64,000 nt of DNA, from NCBI RefSeq assembly GCF_018320785.1, contig NC_054884.1:19097667-19161666 (forward strand), in the 5' to 3' direction. Source of the stretch: Cheilinus undulatus. Taxonomy: Eukaryota; Chordata; Actinopteri; Labriformes; Labridae. This document shows positions 11,715 to 24,449 of the stretch, piece after piece. Each line of letters starts with the position of its first letter. Within the stretch, counting starts at the first letter, position 1. The position numbers and the translations under genes are program-made. A model generated the notes under the pieces. The model saw only the letters and a list, made by a program, of their open reading frames with translations. It ran no database searches and was not told the DNA's origin.

Positions 11715-13341
11715 CAGAGGTCGGAAGTAATACAAATACTTTGTGGTCAAATGTAGGGAGTAAAAGGTAAAAAGTCATAAGAAAATTAAATACTCAAGTA
11801 GAGAACAAATACCTGAAAAATCTATTTAGGTACAGTGACAAATATCTGTACTTTCAACTCCTTACTTTGTCAATTTTGGTTGCAAATAGAAGCAAAAGAC
11901 TAAAAATTGTGTCCAAATAATTACAGGCTTATGTATCTTATTCCAAGTTTCGTAGGTCTATAATTAGCATCCCTGTTTATAACATGATATGTACACTGTT
12001 TCATTAAAATCTACAAATTTGTAAGGGAAAGACACTATAGCCTGAACTATACATACAATAAAAAACCTCATGCAAGGATTAAAATTAAAATCAACCAGTT
12101 ATTGCGAGCTAGTTTTCATGGGCTAGATAGTAACATCAAAGAAAGGAGGCAGGATAATCTGCCCATTTCTGAAATGTATGTTATCGCTAGCTAAAATGGT
12201 GAGGTGGTTTTTATGACAAAAACTGCTAATTTCGGCATTGAGGAAGTTACTTTGGTGGAGTTCATTTCCAACAATTGAGGATAAGGACACGAAAAGGAAA
12301 AATGTCTGCGTTTAATGGTATGTTTTTGCGTGAGTTGAAAATTCACTACTTCTTTAACTTGCTGTTGTTGGTTTATCAACTATTAGCCGAATGCGCCGAG
12401 AAGGACCCAACTGCAGTCAAGATGGCCGACATGGGCGTCGCTATACATCCAATCCATGCTGTAAGTCCCAAGTGGAAGCTTCTTCTTCGTGTTGGACTCG
12501 TGTGTTTGTCAGTCTTTTTTGCGCCTAAGCCTAACCCTTGATGCTGGATCTCAAATATATCACCTTCCCCACTGCCTAATCCTGAACCTAACCACTTGGG
12601 TTTTAATGACTAAGCCTAACCTTAGATGTAGGAACTTCCGGTTGAGACTTCCGGTATGGATTGGATACATGTCGGCCATCTTGTCTGCAGCAAGGTACCG
12701 TTGAACGCACCAGTTGACGTAGTTAGAACATCTGTTGAAAACTGAAAGAGTGCCTAAATAGGCCTCTTTTAAAAGGCAGAACATATTCATCAAATATGCA
12801 TTTTGATAAAAATAGAAAAAAAAAGACATTTGCAGGGACTTTGCAGTTTTTATAGCTGTAACGCCAACAACCTGCTCAAAGCTGCTAACTAACAGGGTCA
12901 CTTGTTACACCAAAATAGCGCTAGCTTCTTACTCTTTCAACTGTGCAGATAAGGACTATATACGGTGTCCAGTGTCATATAGAAAAATTTTATAAACTTT
13001 ATAGCTAACTCAGGTGGAGCTACAGTAGTTTTTTTTTCCCACAGCCGATGGATTTTCTTGAATACAATAATGATTTTAGTGGTCATTTTGATTTACAATG
13101 TGCACAAAACAGAGAGAAACAATAGGTTACCTGCATGTTGTATCTAGGAGTGGAACTTTTCCTTTTTAAAGTACATTTTGAAATCAGTAGTTTTACTTTT
13201 TCTAAATAAGTTTACCAGATTAGCTGTGCTTTTACTTGAGTACAAAACTCTTGTTCTTTTCTTTCCTCTATTAGAGAGAGAATGATTCAACATCCCATCC
13301 CTCTTACTTCAGTACAGTAGTCGTGTACTTTACTACCTCTG
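11715..13341. mobile_element. Probable hAT-like element with CAGAGGT ends
   Basis: The left end CAGAGGTCGGAAGTAATACA and the reverse complement of the right end (CAGAGGTAGTAAAGTACACG) match as imperfect inverted repeats. Both ends also hold AAGTA-rich words (caagtagagaac, acttgagtaca), as in a well-known fish hAT-type family. No intact transposase is visible inside, and the 8-bp flanks (ATCCAGAG, GTTGTAAT) do not match, so the element is old or rearranged. A second element is nested at 12411-12690. Confidence 0.55.
12411..12690. mobile_element. 280-bp palindromic non-autonomous element
   Basis: The left arm begins CTGCAGTCAAGATGGCCGAC; the right arm, read on the other strand, begins CTGCAGACAAGATGGCCGAC. 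Both continue with ATCCAATCCAT and AAGT(C/T)(C/T)(C/A). The arms are about 60-70 bp, with a 12-bp extra block in the left arm. The centre holds several CCTAACC words. It has no open frame and is nested in the hAT-like element. Confidence 0.75.
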
Positions 13342-15888
13342 GTTGTAATATTATTAAACCTAACACAAAAAGGATTGAGTCCTGCACAAGGAACCATGAA
13401 ACACCATAACCATATTAACCACAGATGTTAATAGGCTATATTGAAAACAAGATTTATTTAAAAAGGGAAAATACTATTTCATATAAAATACTTTAATGTT
13501 GATGAAAATACTTTTAAATATAAGATGATAAAAGTACAAGGCAATTCTTTAAACAATTGCTCCATGCTATCATTCAATAACACAATGTGTACAGCCTATT
13601 ATCTGTATTTTGTATTCTAAATGTTCTTTTTTGAGTAGATTTCATAAGTGTTATGTAACAGTAAGGAATATTTTTGCCTCCTAAAGATTCCTATCAAAAA
13701 TCTGGCCTTTTATTTTCAGCAAAAAAGATAAATAAATGAAAAGCTAATTAAGTATGTAAAGTTTTTTTTTTCCAGTGCAGCCCATATGGTGCATAAAATG
13801 TTTTTTTATTTATTGTGCACAAATAATAAGAATCCAGCAGGTGGAGCTGTTAAATTATGTTATGCATATCAATAAGCTCCTACCAATTTTTTTACAGAAA
13901 TAATTCAAAAAGAGGGTTATGTTTATTGAGAATTAAAAATACTTTTTTTTTGAAAATTGTGTTTTTAGTTAATTTAGGTTTGTAAAATCTTTAATATCAA
14001 GTGCCAACATGTCTGTGCTGTAATGCAACATTATTGACAGCAGATGGTGCTGTTGTCATCAGTAATGATGTGCAGCATAGACTTGATAGGGTTGTTGCTT
14101 CAACAAATGCTATACTTAAACTATTTCACATAGAAAGCATTTCTGATATTTTGTACTGAAAGTAAATCATTTTAAATGTAGATTACTTCCCATTCCTCCC
14201 ACATGGATGGATGAATCATAGATTATATGTATTAATTTTAGTATAGATTATTCAACACCCCCTTCAAGTCTGTTTGCAACCTTTAGTATTTGTGATACAT
14301 GGAAAGGCCAAACTACTAAGTGGCTTATTGTATTACAAATCTTGCGTACAGACCATGCGGTTAAACTCAGTCAACTGACTTATTGAAAGGATTCTGTCAG
14401 CAGTGGTGTAAATATAGTTCTCTCCTCTCTGTACAACTGGTCCTTCTCTGGACTGATGGTGTCAAAAACCAGAAAACAAAGATGGCATGACTCCATAAGC
14501 AGACCTTGACCCTGTATCCAAATGTCATGCTTTATGGACTTAAGCAGCACTAGTCCTTGATTGGTACACAGTGCAGCTAACTGGTGGTGGGTGTATGTAT
14601 AAGATACTTGTGTTTGCATGTATGTTGTACATATAAACACATGCAGAAAAAGCAGCACCATGTAAGTGATGCTCCCATTAGGCCATGTGTCAGACTGGAC
14701 AGTTTGAATGAGAGCCAGGAGCTACATGGCAGTAAATCTATGGGGAGCAATAGTGCGTGAATAAACAAGTGCTGCATATCATTGCTATGATGGTGTCGGA
14801 CCAGATGGGAAAACATCATAAAGAGTAGATGTAATTCAGAAGCAGCTGAAAACAACTCATCAGACTACTGCGAGTGTTTGCATGCTGCTAATAAATTCTA
14901 ATAGAAGTGAGAACATTGACAGGAGTAAGGAGAAAATGGATTTTGTCTTTTAAGCTGAACAGTACTTTTTGGTGCATTTCTTCAACAACCACACAGACAA
15001 AACTGCTTCCCTGTATCTGAAACTTGTTGTTTTATTACCTTTCTTGATATTGTGTGCAGAGCAGTGTAAACAGTGTAAAATATAGGATACCCCTCCCTCC
15101 CACCAGCCTACATGTCATGCCATACATGTCACCTATATAACATATACCACATTGCTCATGACACCAGCCTAGAGTTACCACTCACTCTCATGCCCAGCTT
15201 CCAGATACAAGCATGTAGGGTGGGAAGAGTTCTGTACGAGGGCTTATTCCAGGCTCACGGTCTCCAGTTGTGTTTTCTTTGGTCCAGATGGATGATTGTG
15301 CCTGTCAGAGAGGTTTAAATGTAGAGATCAGGGACAGTAAATCATCACTTAGACCCTAGTCATCACAGGAACCACCGCATAAATCATGCTTAGGTGTGCT
15401 TTCACTCTTATAGACACATATAAAGTAACATAACTGTATCCTCATGTTAAAATAAGTGGGGCAAATATTTGCAAATGTGTTAGTTCTAGATTTATGATAT
15501 TTAGTTGTTTACTCGGTGGAGAAAAACTTCTATTTACAATTTTTTCGGGGGGTTAAAATTTCCATCCAATGAGCTGCTACATCCTACAACAATACCTGTC
15601 ATATTTTTTGAATAAATTTTACTAAATGTCAATGAAAGGCTGGAAAAAAGGGAAAATGTTAGCAAGGAGGGCTGTAATAATCATTAATAAAGGCATAGGG
15701 GATGAACTTTGCTTTAATTAAGTAGGACAGCAGAGACTGATAAACAATGACCATGCACCAAAAATAACAGCTATAAAATGTAGCTGCAAATTCAGGTGAT
15801 AATACTTCTATAATGCAAGTTCAGCACTAGAAGCAACCCATTCCAGCTTGTCACATTGATTCCACATTACTAATAAGAAATATTGTTA
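13342..15888. other. No gene recognised
   Basis: Long AT-rich stretch. Minus-strand frames of 92-93 codons at 14380-14855 overlap each other, have no recognisable domain and no splice context, and are treated as chance. Confidence 0.45.
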
Positions 15889-16586
15889 TACTCTCCACAA
15901 AAAGTATTGGAACAGTGAGGCCAATTCCTTTATTTTTGCTGAACACATTTGGGTTGACATCAAAAGATGAATATGATACAAGAGATCAAAATTTCAGCTT
16001 TTATTTCCAGGTATTTCCATCTGGATCTGATTCACAACTTAGGAGATAGCTTTATTTGTAACGGAACACCAAATTTTTAGGTGAGCAGAAGTATTGGAAC
16101 AGATAGACTTAAAACAGATTAAAGTGAATAAGACTTAATATTTATTTACAAATCCTTTGCTTTCAATACATCAAGCCTGTGACCAACTGGCATCACCAAA
16201 CTTTTGCATTCTTCTTTTGTGATGCTTATCCAGGCTTTCACCACAGCCTCATTCAGCTGTTAATTGTTTTGGGGGGTTACTCCCTTCAGTCTAAAATGCA
16301 TACTCTATAGTGTTTAAGTCTGGAGATCGTCTTGGCCAGTCTGAAACCTTCCACTTCTTGCCCCTGATGAACTCCTTTGTTGTTCATTGCTCACATGAAA
16401 ATGTGTGGGTTCAAGCAAAAGGTGCTATCTTCTGCATTGTGTATCAGATCCAGATGTAAATACCTGTAAGTAAAAGCTGAAATCTTAGTCTCTTGGTCAT
16501 CTTTTGATGTCAAACCCAAATGTTTTCAGTCTACAGAAAGAATAAAGGAATTGGCCTCAATGTTCCAATACTTTTGGAGGGGAGTG
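15889..16586 (-). mobile_element. Deletion derivative of a Tc1-like transposon
   Basis: Inverted repeats of about 150 bp: the left end ACTCTCCACAAAAAGTATTG and the reverse complement of the right end (ACTCCCCTCCAAAAGTATTG) continue through matching GGCCAATTCCTTTATT and TTTGACATCAAAAGATG-like blocks. Between them, the minus strand (about 16355-16150) keeps only the end of a transposase, recognisable by SPDLN-IEYAF and the following helical segment, with stops. The N-terminal and first catalytic parts are gone. Product: none; the element depends on transposase made elsewhere. Confidence 0.75.
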
Positions 16587-18258
16587 TTTGCTCTGTCAGG
16601 AAATTAGTCCAAGCTGAAAAATGGACTCTATGTTTGAATACATTTTCTTGATGATAGTAAAGTGACACCAACCACAGTTGTGCTGTATAAAGAAATAAAA
16701 GTCATTTGTGTGTGGTATGTAATGATAAAGCTAGGGCTCTTACAGTCTATCACTGACAGAAGAGAAGTGTGGGGTTATGGGGGTTGTTGGCATATGCAGA
16801 GGTAGGACTGTCACAAAAACAGAATTTTAACTCTACTAAACTACACCTGTAAAAATCAAACAATATCTAAACTTGTTCAGATACTTCAACAAAAAAAGTA
16901 CTTGAAAGCAGGGTTTCCATTCTCCAGTTTTTATGTGCACTTTCAATTTGGGCACACAGAGAACTGACTGGAAACTAGGGATGTTCCCAGGCCAATAATT
17001 TCACATCTATTGCTTCAAATTAAAACTGCATTTAGCCAACCAGTCTCAAGTTAAGAAACACATTCAGTAAACTATCTTCACACTTTAACGGTGAAAGTCG
17101 GTTTAAGGACTCATTCCCAAAGTCTGGGTTGGAACCCATGGTTGGGTGGTGGGAGATTTCTTGGGAGTTGCCAAATAAGTTTTTGGAATTTTTGTGCCAC
17201 AAGATTTAATGTGATATTGATGTCTGCAGAACACAAACAACCACGGGGGACTTTAACACTTATGACACTCTCTGAATTTACCCATTTAGCTGGCTAATTA
17301 TCGCCAGATTGCTGGTGCAATCTGTCAAGGGAAAGTGTGACTTTATACAGTGGGTGGGTACACATGGATTAATACACTTAGGTAAGCACCCAGTTCTTCA
17401 CTAGAACTCACCCAAAAGAATTAATATAGTGTGCAGGAATTTGAATAAATCATTGGTACGTTACATCCACATGTAAGGATGTCTGTTTTGAATACTTAAA
17501 TAACTGTGGATATAAAGTATTTTAAAACAAGACATTTGCCGACAAAACATCCTTTGCCAGTCTCTTAAGTTGTAGTGTTTTTGGAAGAACAGTCAACCAA
17601 ATGAAAGACTTCATGAACTTCAATGTATGTATTTCTCTGGTTGGAACATGGGTTGTAGGTCTTCTCAGTTGCTTCTCAGTTTAAGTTGTGTAAAAATTCC
17701 TATAATCTCTTGTGAATTGTCTCCTGCTGCCACTCCTCTTGGTGCTACTTTAATGAGGTTGCGTGATGCAGTGCACCTCTAACTTTGAAATGCTGTTTGT
17801 CAGTGCTCCCTCCTTTTAGTTCCTGTGAAGCTCGTGCTTTAGGTGTGAAGGCGGCAGGAGTTGAGGCCCACCTGTCAGAGGACGAAAGTGATCTTCAGGC
17901 TTGAGCCTCTCACATATCAAAGTGAGCCTCTTTAACCCAGAGGGGGGTCATTCTCACTCCTTATGCTTCTCTCAGCTGAATCCAGAGGGGATCGATGCTG
18001 TGACCCCTCTACCCTGTGTGCGAAACGATATCCTATGAACCCCCTGAGGTCTTCAGCCATAAAGTAAAGATGAAAACACTGCAAACGTGAGTGCCAGTGA
18101 ATTAGCTCAAGGGCTTATCTAATTTTAACTTTAATCTCTAGAATATTTGTTATATTTAGCAAACTTTGCACTAAGAAAATATCAAATCAAATGTTTTTAA
18201 GAACTTTTACAGGGAGATTGATATTTGAATAATTAATAGAATTGTAGAAATACCTTTC
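16587..18258. other. No gene recognised
   Basis: Only short frames (the longest, 68 codons, at 17091-17297). No repeat family identified. Confidence 0.4.
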
Positions 18259-18281
18259 TTTATTGTAATACAGTCTTTATT
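18259..18281 (-). terminator. Candidate polyadenylation signals of gene A
   Basis: Two AATAAA hexamers occur on the minus strand (18264-18259 and 18281-18276), about 330 nt past the stop codon. Either could end the transcript; the sequence does not decide between them. Confidence 0.45.
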
Positions 18282-18612
18282 TCAGTTTTTATGAAGTCAC
18301 AAGACAGAAAACAGTCATAAATACCAGAGTTAGTTCATAAATATCCAATCTGATGATACAGAAACATGCTTACAGGACACAAGACAATCAAATCAGACTA
18401 AAAAGAACATAAAGATTAAAAAAATATTCCTCACAATAAAGAAAATAAACTTTACATCTTAGAAAATTCATCAAACAGAACGAACTAAATCATATTCAGT
18501 AATTTTTAACATCATAGTGATTGTAAGTGTAAAAACTAGCCACATTGAAACATTTAGTTCTAAAGACTCTTAGGTCATCAGCATAGAATTGATTGATTTC
18601 TCCATTAGCATT

Positions 18613-20256
18613 TCACTCTGGTTTCTTCAGTATTGTGCATGAAGACTGAACCCCCATCCAGAAACCAGGAAGAATCTTTTTATCATTGCTAGCCTTGACT
18701 CTGTGCAGCAGCTTGACCTCCCTCTCTGCTCCCTCCCCAGTTACAATATAAAAGCTAATGATCCCTGCTGGCTGGTCGATGTAAACTCCAATAGTGGAGC
18801 AAAACGGGACATTAAGTATGTCTTTACAAATGCCATTGAACCAGATCTGGTAACGTGTTCCTGCCCAGCACAGACCCCAGGAATCCTCGTTTTCTCCGAG
18901 ACCGCTCGGGCCAGAGTTTGCCCTCCGTCCTGCACCTTCGAAGGTAGCTCCGATTACCACCCAGCCTGTGTACTCCACCTCCCAGTAGGCCCTCATGTTC
19001 CAGATAGCCTCTTTACAAACCACCTGTAGAGAAAGTGAGGAAAAAAGAGAATGTAATTAGATATAATATAATAAGATAAAATTGTGTTTATTTGCCACTT
19101 ACCTGTGGCGAATACTCGTATCTTTCTGGTCTATCCAGGACGGGGCAAATCTCCTCAGTCCTACGGCACACCTTAGAGCCGCTGTCAGAGATCCACAACA
19201 TCTTGTTGGCAGTCTTGTCATCCAAAGACAGATTCATCCAATCTATCGGGGAAAATCAAACAATGTGAGCTCCTGATACTTCTTGAAAATTATACCTGAA
19301 ATTATTTAAAGTGTTTGCTCATACAGTTGATGAGCTCAGCTCGGCATGTTGGCTCTGGGATGTTTGGCACGTAAACCGGAACTTTCTCTGCAATGAAAAG
19401 AAATATGCTTAAGCACAAACTTAAGGAACTATGTAGAAAGTATGATATGCTGGAGCAAAAGCAAGTCCATTACCTTGATTTGTTTTGTCATTCTTGTTGG
19501 ATTTGACCTTCTTTCCTAAAAAAGAAAGAAGCCAAAGGTTAAATGGAAAAAACGGGAAGAGGGGTCTCCTGTTTCACACAAACACATCACACTGCTCTCT
19601 AACTACCCTGATGTGTGGCACTTTACGAGATGAGGATTATCGGCAAAGAAAATAGCATCTAAGCACTCATCCTAGTTTGTAACTGATAGTGCCAGTAAAA
19701 TGGCCTGAGATGAACCAGGAATTTGATCATTCCTTTCCAAAATGTTTAGTTTACGGTCAGCGTCTGATTCTGAAAGCTTAAACCAACCTGGGAAACATTT
19801 TAAAAATCCCCCTTATAAAAAAGAATTTTAATTGTGATAAATATGTCTTTTCTTGTGAGGTATGGTTTCAAGTACAGAAAACAAATTCATTTGTCGATCT
19901 TTTTGCTTTTCTTTTTGCCTCACATTGATATGACACCCAGTCCTTTGTCCACTGATATGGAGATATTCTGTGTCTGTTCAGACACACTTCTGTGTTTTAA
20001 TGTAATTTAAAACAGTTTTTGAAAAGACGACTACTACATCTGAGCAAGAGCAGGCAGTGGCGACTGTAGCTCGACTTATACAGCGACTGAGCAAAGAGGA
20101 ACAATGAGCTTGTTTAAGTGAACAGTTCTATAAAACGGCTGGTTAAAATGCTCAATAAAATCCTAAAAGAAAGTTTTTCTTGAATTGTGATTATCTTGTC
20201 ATACCTTGTTTGCTGTTTTGAGTCAGGATTACTGCTGCATTGGCTCTGGTTGGCAT
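18613..20256 (-). CDS. Gene A: stand-alone PRY-SPRY (B30.2) protein, 235 aa, five exons
   Basis: Coding exons on the minus strand are 20256-20205, 19515-19474, 19387-19325, 19242-19103 and 19023-18613. Every junction has GT/AG and the frame stays open (708 nt with stop). Exons 1-2 encode a short polar, lysine-rich N-terminus starting MPTRANAAV. Exon 3 encodes the linker [13 protein letters not shown]. Exon 4 is the PRY half (about residues 53-99: [24 protein letters not shown]). Exon 5 is the SPRY half (about 100-235: [44 protein letters not shown]). The protein has no signal peptide, membrane segment, RING, B-box or coiled coil, so it is probably cytosolic. B30.2 domains are known protein-binding modules in TRIM, NLR and stonefish-toxin-type proteins; here the domain stands alone and its ligand is unknown. 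The PRY exon is one codon shorter than in genes B and C. The start was chosen because the MPT sequence is shared by all three paralogs and a TATA box lies 89 bp upstream. A TRIM16-like or toxin-like database label would reflect domain similarity only. Confidence 0.87.
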
Positions 20257-20344
20257 CTTGAGGCTGGGTCCTTCTAGTCCACGTCCTGATGTTTCTCAAT
20301 ACTTTGATCCCTCTAAAGTAAAAGTGCAAAGTCTTCAACTTGAC

Positions 20345-20351
20345 TTTTATA
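20345..20351 (-). promoter_or_regulatory. TATA box of gene A
   Basis: The minus strand reads TATAAAA, 89 bp before the gene A ATG. A GC-rich stretch (CGCCCCCCGCC on the minus strand, near 20370-20380) lies just upstream and could be a GC-box type site. The spacing matches that in the two paralogs. Confidence 0.65.
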
Positions 20352-22004
20352 GTCTCGTCAGAAAAGAGGCGGGGGGCGAAGAGTTTCTGGAGGAGGTGTA
20401 GAGGTCAGTGGAACGGCTGCTCAGCAGGAGGTCAAAGTGGAGCATGCACTTGACTTTGACGTATGGGTATAAGTGAGGCTAAGGTGGGAATTGGACACCC
20501 CTGACACTTTAGGAGTGTGATCAGAAAAGCAAGAAGATGGTTGCACTCACGACTGGAAGTAAGATTCAGAAACTGGACATGTCAGTGTTGTCATCACCAA
20601 GGAAGTAGAACCATTTTGTTTAAAAAAGACACCTCACTGGACAAACTGTGTCAGACTGTGTGACACTTAACGATGGGTGACCCACATGATGCATTCTTCT
20701 CAGTCTCTGGCGTTGGTTAAGATCATCTTTGGAGTGTGGTCTAAACTAAGGCTGTCAAAATGCTGGATACTGTGATACCTTTAGATACCACATATTTAAA
20801 GGGTGTTAAGGATGTATCAAACCAGCTTTTGCACTCAACAGTATGTCAGTGTTATATATGTTTGTTGGTATGATGGCTACTACTACAAGTTTTTTTATTC
20901 TTACAATAATGATTCAATCGTAGTTATTTGTCAGATACTGTGGGCTTGAGAGAGGGCTTGGTGTAGGTTTTGGGCTGGAGCAGGAATGTCCCTGAGGTGA
21001 AGTCAAAGTAGGAGGTGGGAATAAGTGCCCGTACTCTGGCATCTCCAGGATGACAGCACAACGCTAAAAACAGTATAATGATGTCAGTAGGACACACTGT
21101 GTCCCAGTCCTCTGTCCCATCAACGGTTTGTATAACAGCAGAGACTTTGTACGAGTTTTTACTGATCAAGTTTGTGATCACTGCCTCTAGTGTGCTGAAC
21201 ATACCAAAATACAAGACCAAAATGTCCAACTGCACCCAAATGGGCCCCAGGTACATTTTCTACTTACAAAAGGTAGCTGTTGGACATGACATTTTGTAAA
21301 TGGAATTTCAGTTAGTGCGGCATCTCTAGTAATTCACCTAAAACTGCAAAAATTTATCAAAAGACACTTCACAGCCAGAAATACAAAGGTGGTTTGAGAA
21401 TTACATCATGTAAACGCAAAGTAGCAGCATGTTTTTCAATAGTATTTATTTGCTATTTGGGGTATAGATATAGATTTGGTAGTATTACGATTCCGACTCA
21501 CTTGGGCCTAACATTGGTATTTAAATGAAAGATGTTCCTTCAAGATGATTTCCCACTTCTTTAAACGTCATATTACACAAAATATGTCTTTCCTAACAAA
21601 AATCTGTGCGAGGTTAGAGGTTCCTGCCCAGCGAAGGGAGGTTTTTTCCTTGCTGCTGTAACTTTGACAAATGTTGGTAAGTGTTGAGCTCATGGTGGAA
21701 TGATGTTGGGTTTATCTACAGTATATATAAATAAGTCAACTTTCAAAATAGGAATTTGACTTGGTGTTTCAGTGCAAAACCAATAACATGTAAGAAGAGT
21801 AACAATAGACAGAAGGTATTAAAACAGCTGTACTCTTGCTGACATGGAACTTAGATTGATATAAAAATATAATAGTGAAGGGTATAAAGAACACAAATAA
21901 GGTTGCAATAGATGAGTCATACAGATGCACAGATTTGTTAGTGATTGGTTATATTGGTATATACAAATGTTAAATATATAAGTGTGCATTATTATTGAGC
22001 CAGT
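20352..22004. other. Gene A upstream region; no further gene recognised
   Basis: Holds the upstream flank of gene A and then unassigned sequence. A frame of 110 codons at 20924-21256 on the minus strand is paralleled by a 73-codon frame on the plus strand and has no recognised domain. A short patch at 20755-20825 (GATACTGTGATACC) resembles TATCG-type transposon ends. Confidence 0.4.
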
Positions 22005-22610
22005 GAGTCAGTATAAATGCTTAGGCACCATTCTTGATGCCAGGACTGACTCCATTTGCAAAAGGGCCAGCTTGGAAAAGCTAAGAGAAATTAAAATGGA
22101 TAAAAAACCCTTTTGAAACATTTTATTTATCTTTTAGTGAGTCAGTTTGAACTTATGCAATGATCTGTTGGTTTGGTTGACAAAAACAGGTATGGAAGTT
22201 GTTAAACCTTGGCTTAAATGATCTTGGCTGGGTTTTTAAAGTGAGAGCCTCTCAGAAAGCAAAGGCCATCCTGGGGGACCCTCAGCACCCTCTGCATGCA
22301 GAGTGAAGACTTCTGCCATCAGGGAGGAGGTTTACTTATGCCAGTAGGGTCAAATCTAACAGATACCTGAGCTCATTTGTTCCAGCAGCTGTTGGGATTC
22401 TAAATAAGCTGTGAGCACTCCTGCCACACTTGGACTGTTGCAGTCATGTACTGAATCTTACTGCCCGTTTATCATGATGAAATCCATGGCAGTTATGTAT
22501 GACATGTGTTTATGTATTTTTTATGTGTCTGGCTTGAGTAGACTTCTGCTGCAAACAGAATTTCCTCTTGGGGACAAAAATACTTTCTAATCTAATCTTA
22601 TTAATGCCTA
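22005..22610 (+). mobile_element. 3' fragment of a non-LTR retrotransposon (LINE)
   Basis: Conceptual plus-strand translation, with stops and shifts, shows the end of a reverse transcriptase: a LGTILDARTDS-type segment, then KAKAILGDPQHPLHAE, LLPSGRRF and FVPAAVGILN. The 3' end reads GGGGACAAAAATACTTTCTA followed by a short (ATCTA)n-like tail. It is truncated at the 5' side, as usual for LINEs, and not functional. Confidence 0.7.
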
Positions 22611-24449
22611 AAGTCTGCTTAGACATGTGGGGTTGCTGTGTTTGCTGGCTCTGGGGAAAGTCTGTCATGTGGAGGGGGGTATATTGTTCAGAAAGAGATC
22701 ACAAATCTTGTGGGTTATTTGGGGGGATTTGAAAAAACATATTTTTAATATAACTTTAATACTTTAGCTGGCATGACTTAATCTGTGCATTTGGACAGCA
22801 CTGTAAACTTAAAGGGGTCACAGTGTATCACATCCTCAGTTTTTCTTACTACAGCCAAACACATAAAAACCCCTACAAATATACCATGAAAAATAGTCAA
22901 ACTCAATTAAATCGCTCTTGAATTTCAGGTAAGACTGGTCAGAACACCTATCCAGGTGCACCCAAAACAAACTGAATGCTGTTTTTGAACCATTTGGAGT
23001 ACAGGCACAAACAAGGTGTCTTTTGAAAGGTAGCGCTCTAAAGTTTTTTTCCCAAACTGTCAGACTCACTGTAAGTGCTACTGGTATTGAGTAAAATAAC
23101 AAAAACCTTTCAATAGTGTCCAAATTTTAGTAGTATAAAAGAGGCCCGTAGATGACTGCAGCAGTTATTAGCTGGAGTAACTTAACTGGACCGAAGCATA
23201 AAGCCTTAGCTAGTCCACGTTCAAAGCTGATAACAATAAAACGAATAATGAGTAACTTGCACCTGTTTTTATGAGGAAAAGTCTTGGTGTTTTTAGACTG
23301 AACACTCCAGAAAGAACCCTTAGCAACAATGTTAACCTTAATCATATTTCTAAAATTAATAGGCTGCCACTCCTGAATGCTTCAACATACAGGCAACATC
23401 TTGGGCTCTCTGAAAAGGTGGCACTTGAAGGAGTTTAGTCCGTAGAATAGAATCACTATCAGATTACTGGCACAGAGATAGAGGAATAAACAAAATATAG
23501 TGCATTTTTCAACTTTGTGCACAGATTTTGAGTTAAAAAAATTAAAATAAGTGTTAAGGTGGAGGAATAGAAATATGGCCTTTACATATCCTGCACCCAT
23601 ATTTACATTGTTAGAGACGATGATTACAAATGTTACTATTTTCACGTAGCTGGCAGCATGCCAGTCTTTATATGGCTGGGGCTGTTGACATCACAAGAGA
23701 GGTGGGCATCTCCTTTCAACTCAGGCCCTCATTGGCTATTGTAGGGTGTGGACAGAGGAAGGTCGGTCCCGAATGATCAAATGAGGGGTCAATCTAAAGG
23801 GCAGAGGTCGGTATAGCAATGCTAATAATTGCCTGGGAAAAAAATGTACTATTGAGCAACTACAGTGAATTATTTAGGAAGACAACAGCAAAATTGAAAT
23901 AATGCAACACTAGTCCATGGATCTTTGTGGATGTAATCCTGTTTTTCAACTAAATATTTGACTGGATTTTTCTAAAGCAGCGTGACGGTTTTTAATGGAA
24001 TAATATGATTAGGCGAGAATGGAAGAGCTAATGGATTTGTGTTCATCATCATTTGATTGTTTGTGTGTCTGACAATGTTTAGACTGTGGCTGCTGTGGTC
24101 ATTTTATCCCAGAGTGGTTTACATAGTCAGAAATCTGAGAATCATAGCAATCTGCTGCGGTTTGGCATGTGGTAAACTTATGAACAGTCATTTTGTAAAT
24201 AAATAAGTAGTTGAAAAAAAATCTGCTGCCAGCAGGTCCTCAAATTTTAACTTCATTAAAAATGCTTTGAAATATCTTTCTTCATTTTATTACTAAAAGG
24301 ATTTAAAATCATGGTCTATTGTAAAGTTAAGCTCTAATATCCATATTTTATATTCAACCTGAAAAATAAGCCCTGGTATCAAAGAAACAAATATCTTTTT
24401 TATCCATTTGTGTAGTAAATAGCGTTCTAGTGAAAAACTTGTAGAATTT
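22611..24449. other. No gene recognised
   Basis: Minus-strand frames of 95, 72 and 87 codons at 22836-23645 lie end to end but share no frame, domain or splice logic that I can recognise. They are treated as chance frames in AT-rich DNA. Confidence 0.35.

Noticed and set aside
12275-12901. Frames of 71-113 codons on both strands
   Set aside because: They overlap the palindromic element at 12411-12690 and mirror each other.
18703-19029. 108-codon plus-strand frame opposite gene A exon 5
   Set aside because: It is the antisense shadow of the SPRY exon; equivalent shadows occur opposite exon 5 of genes B and C.
22836-23645. Three adjacent minus-strand frames suggesting a multi-exon gene
   Set aside because: Stops between them, no usable splice sites in matching phase, and no recognisable protein motif.
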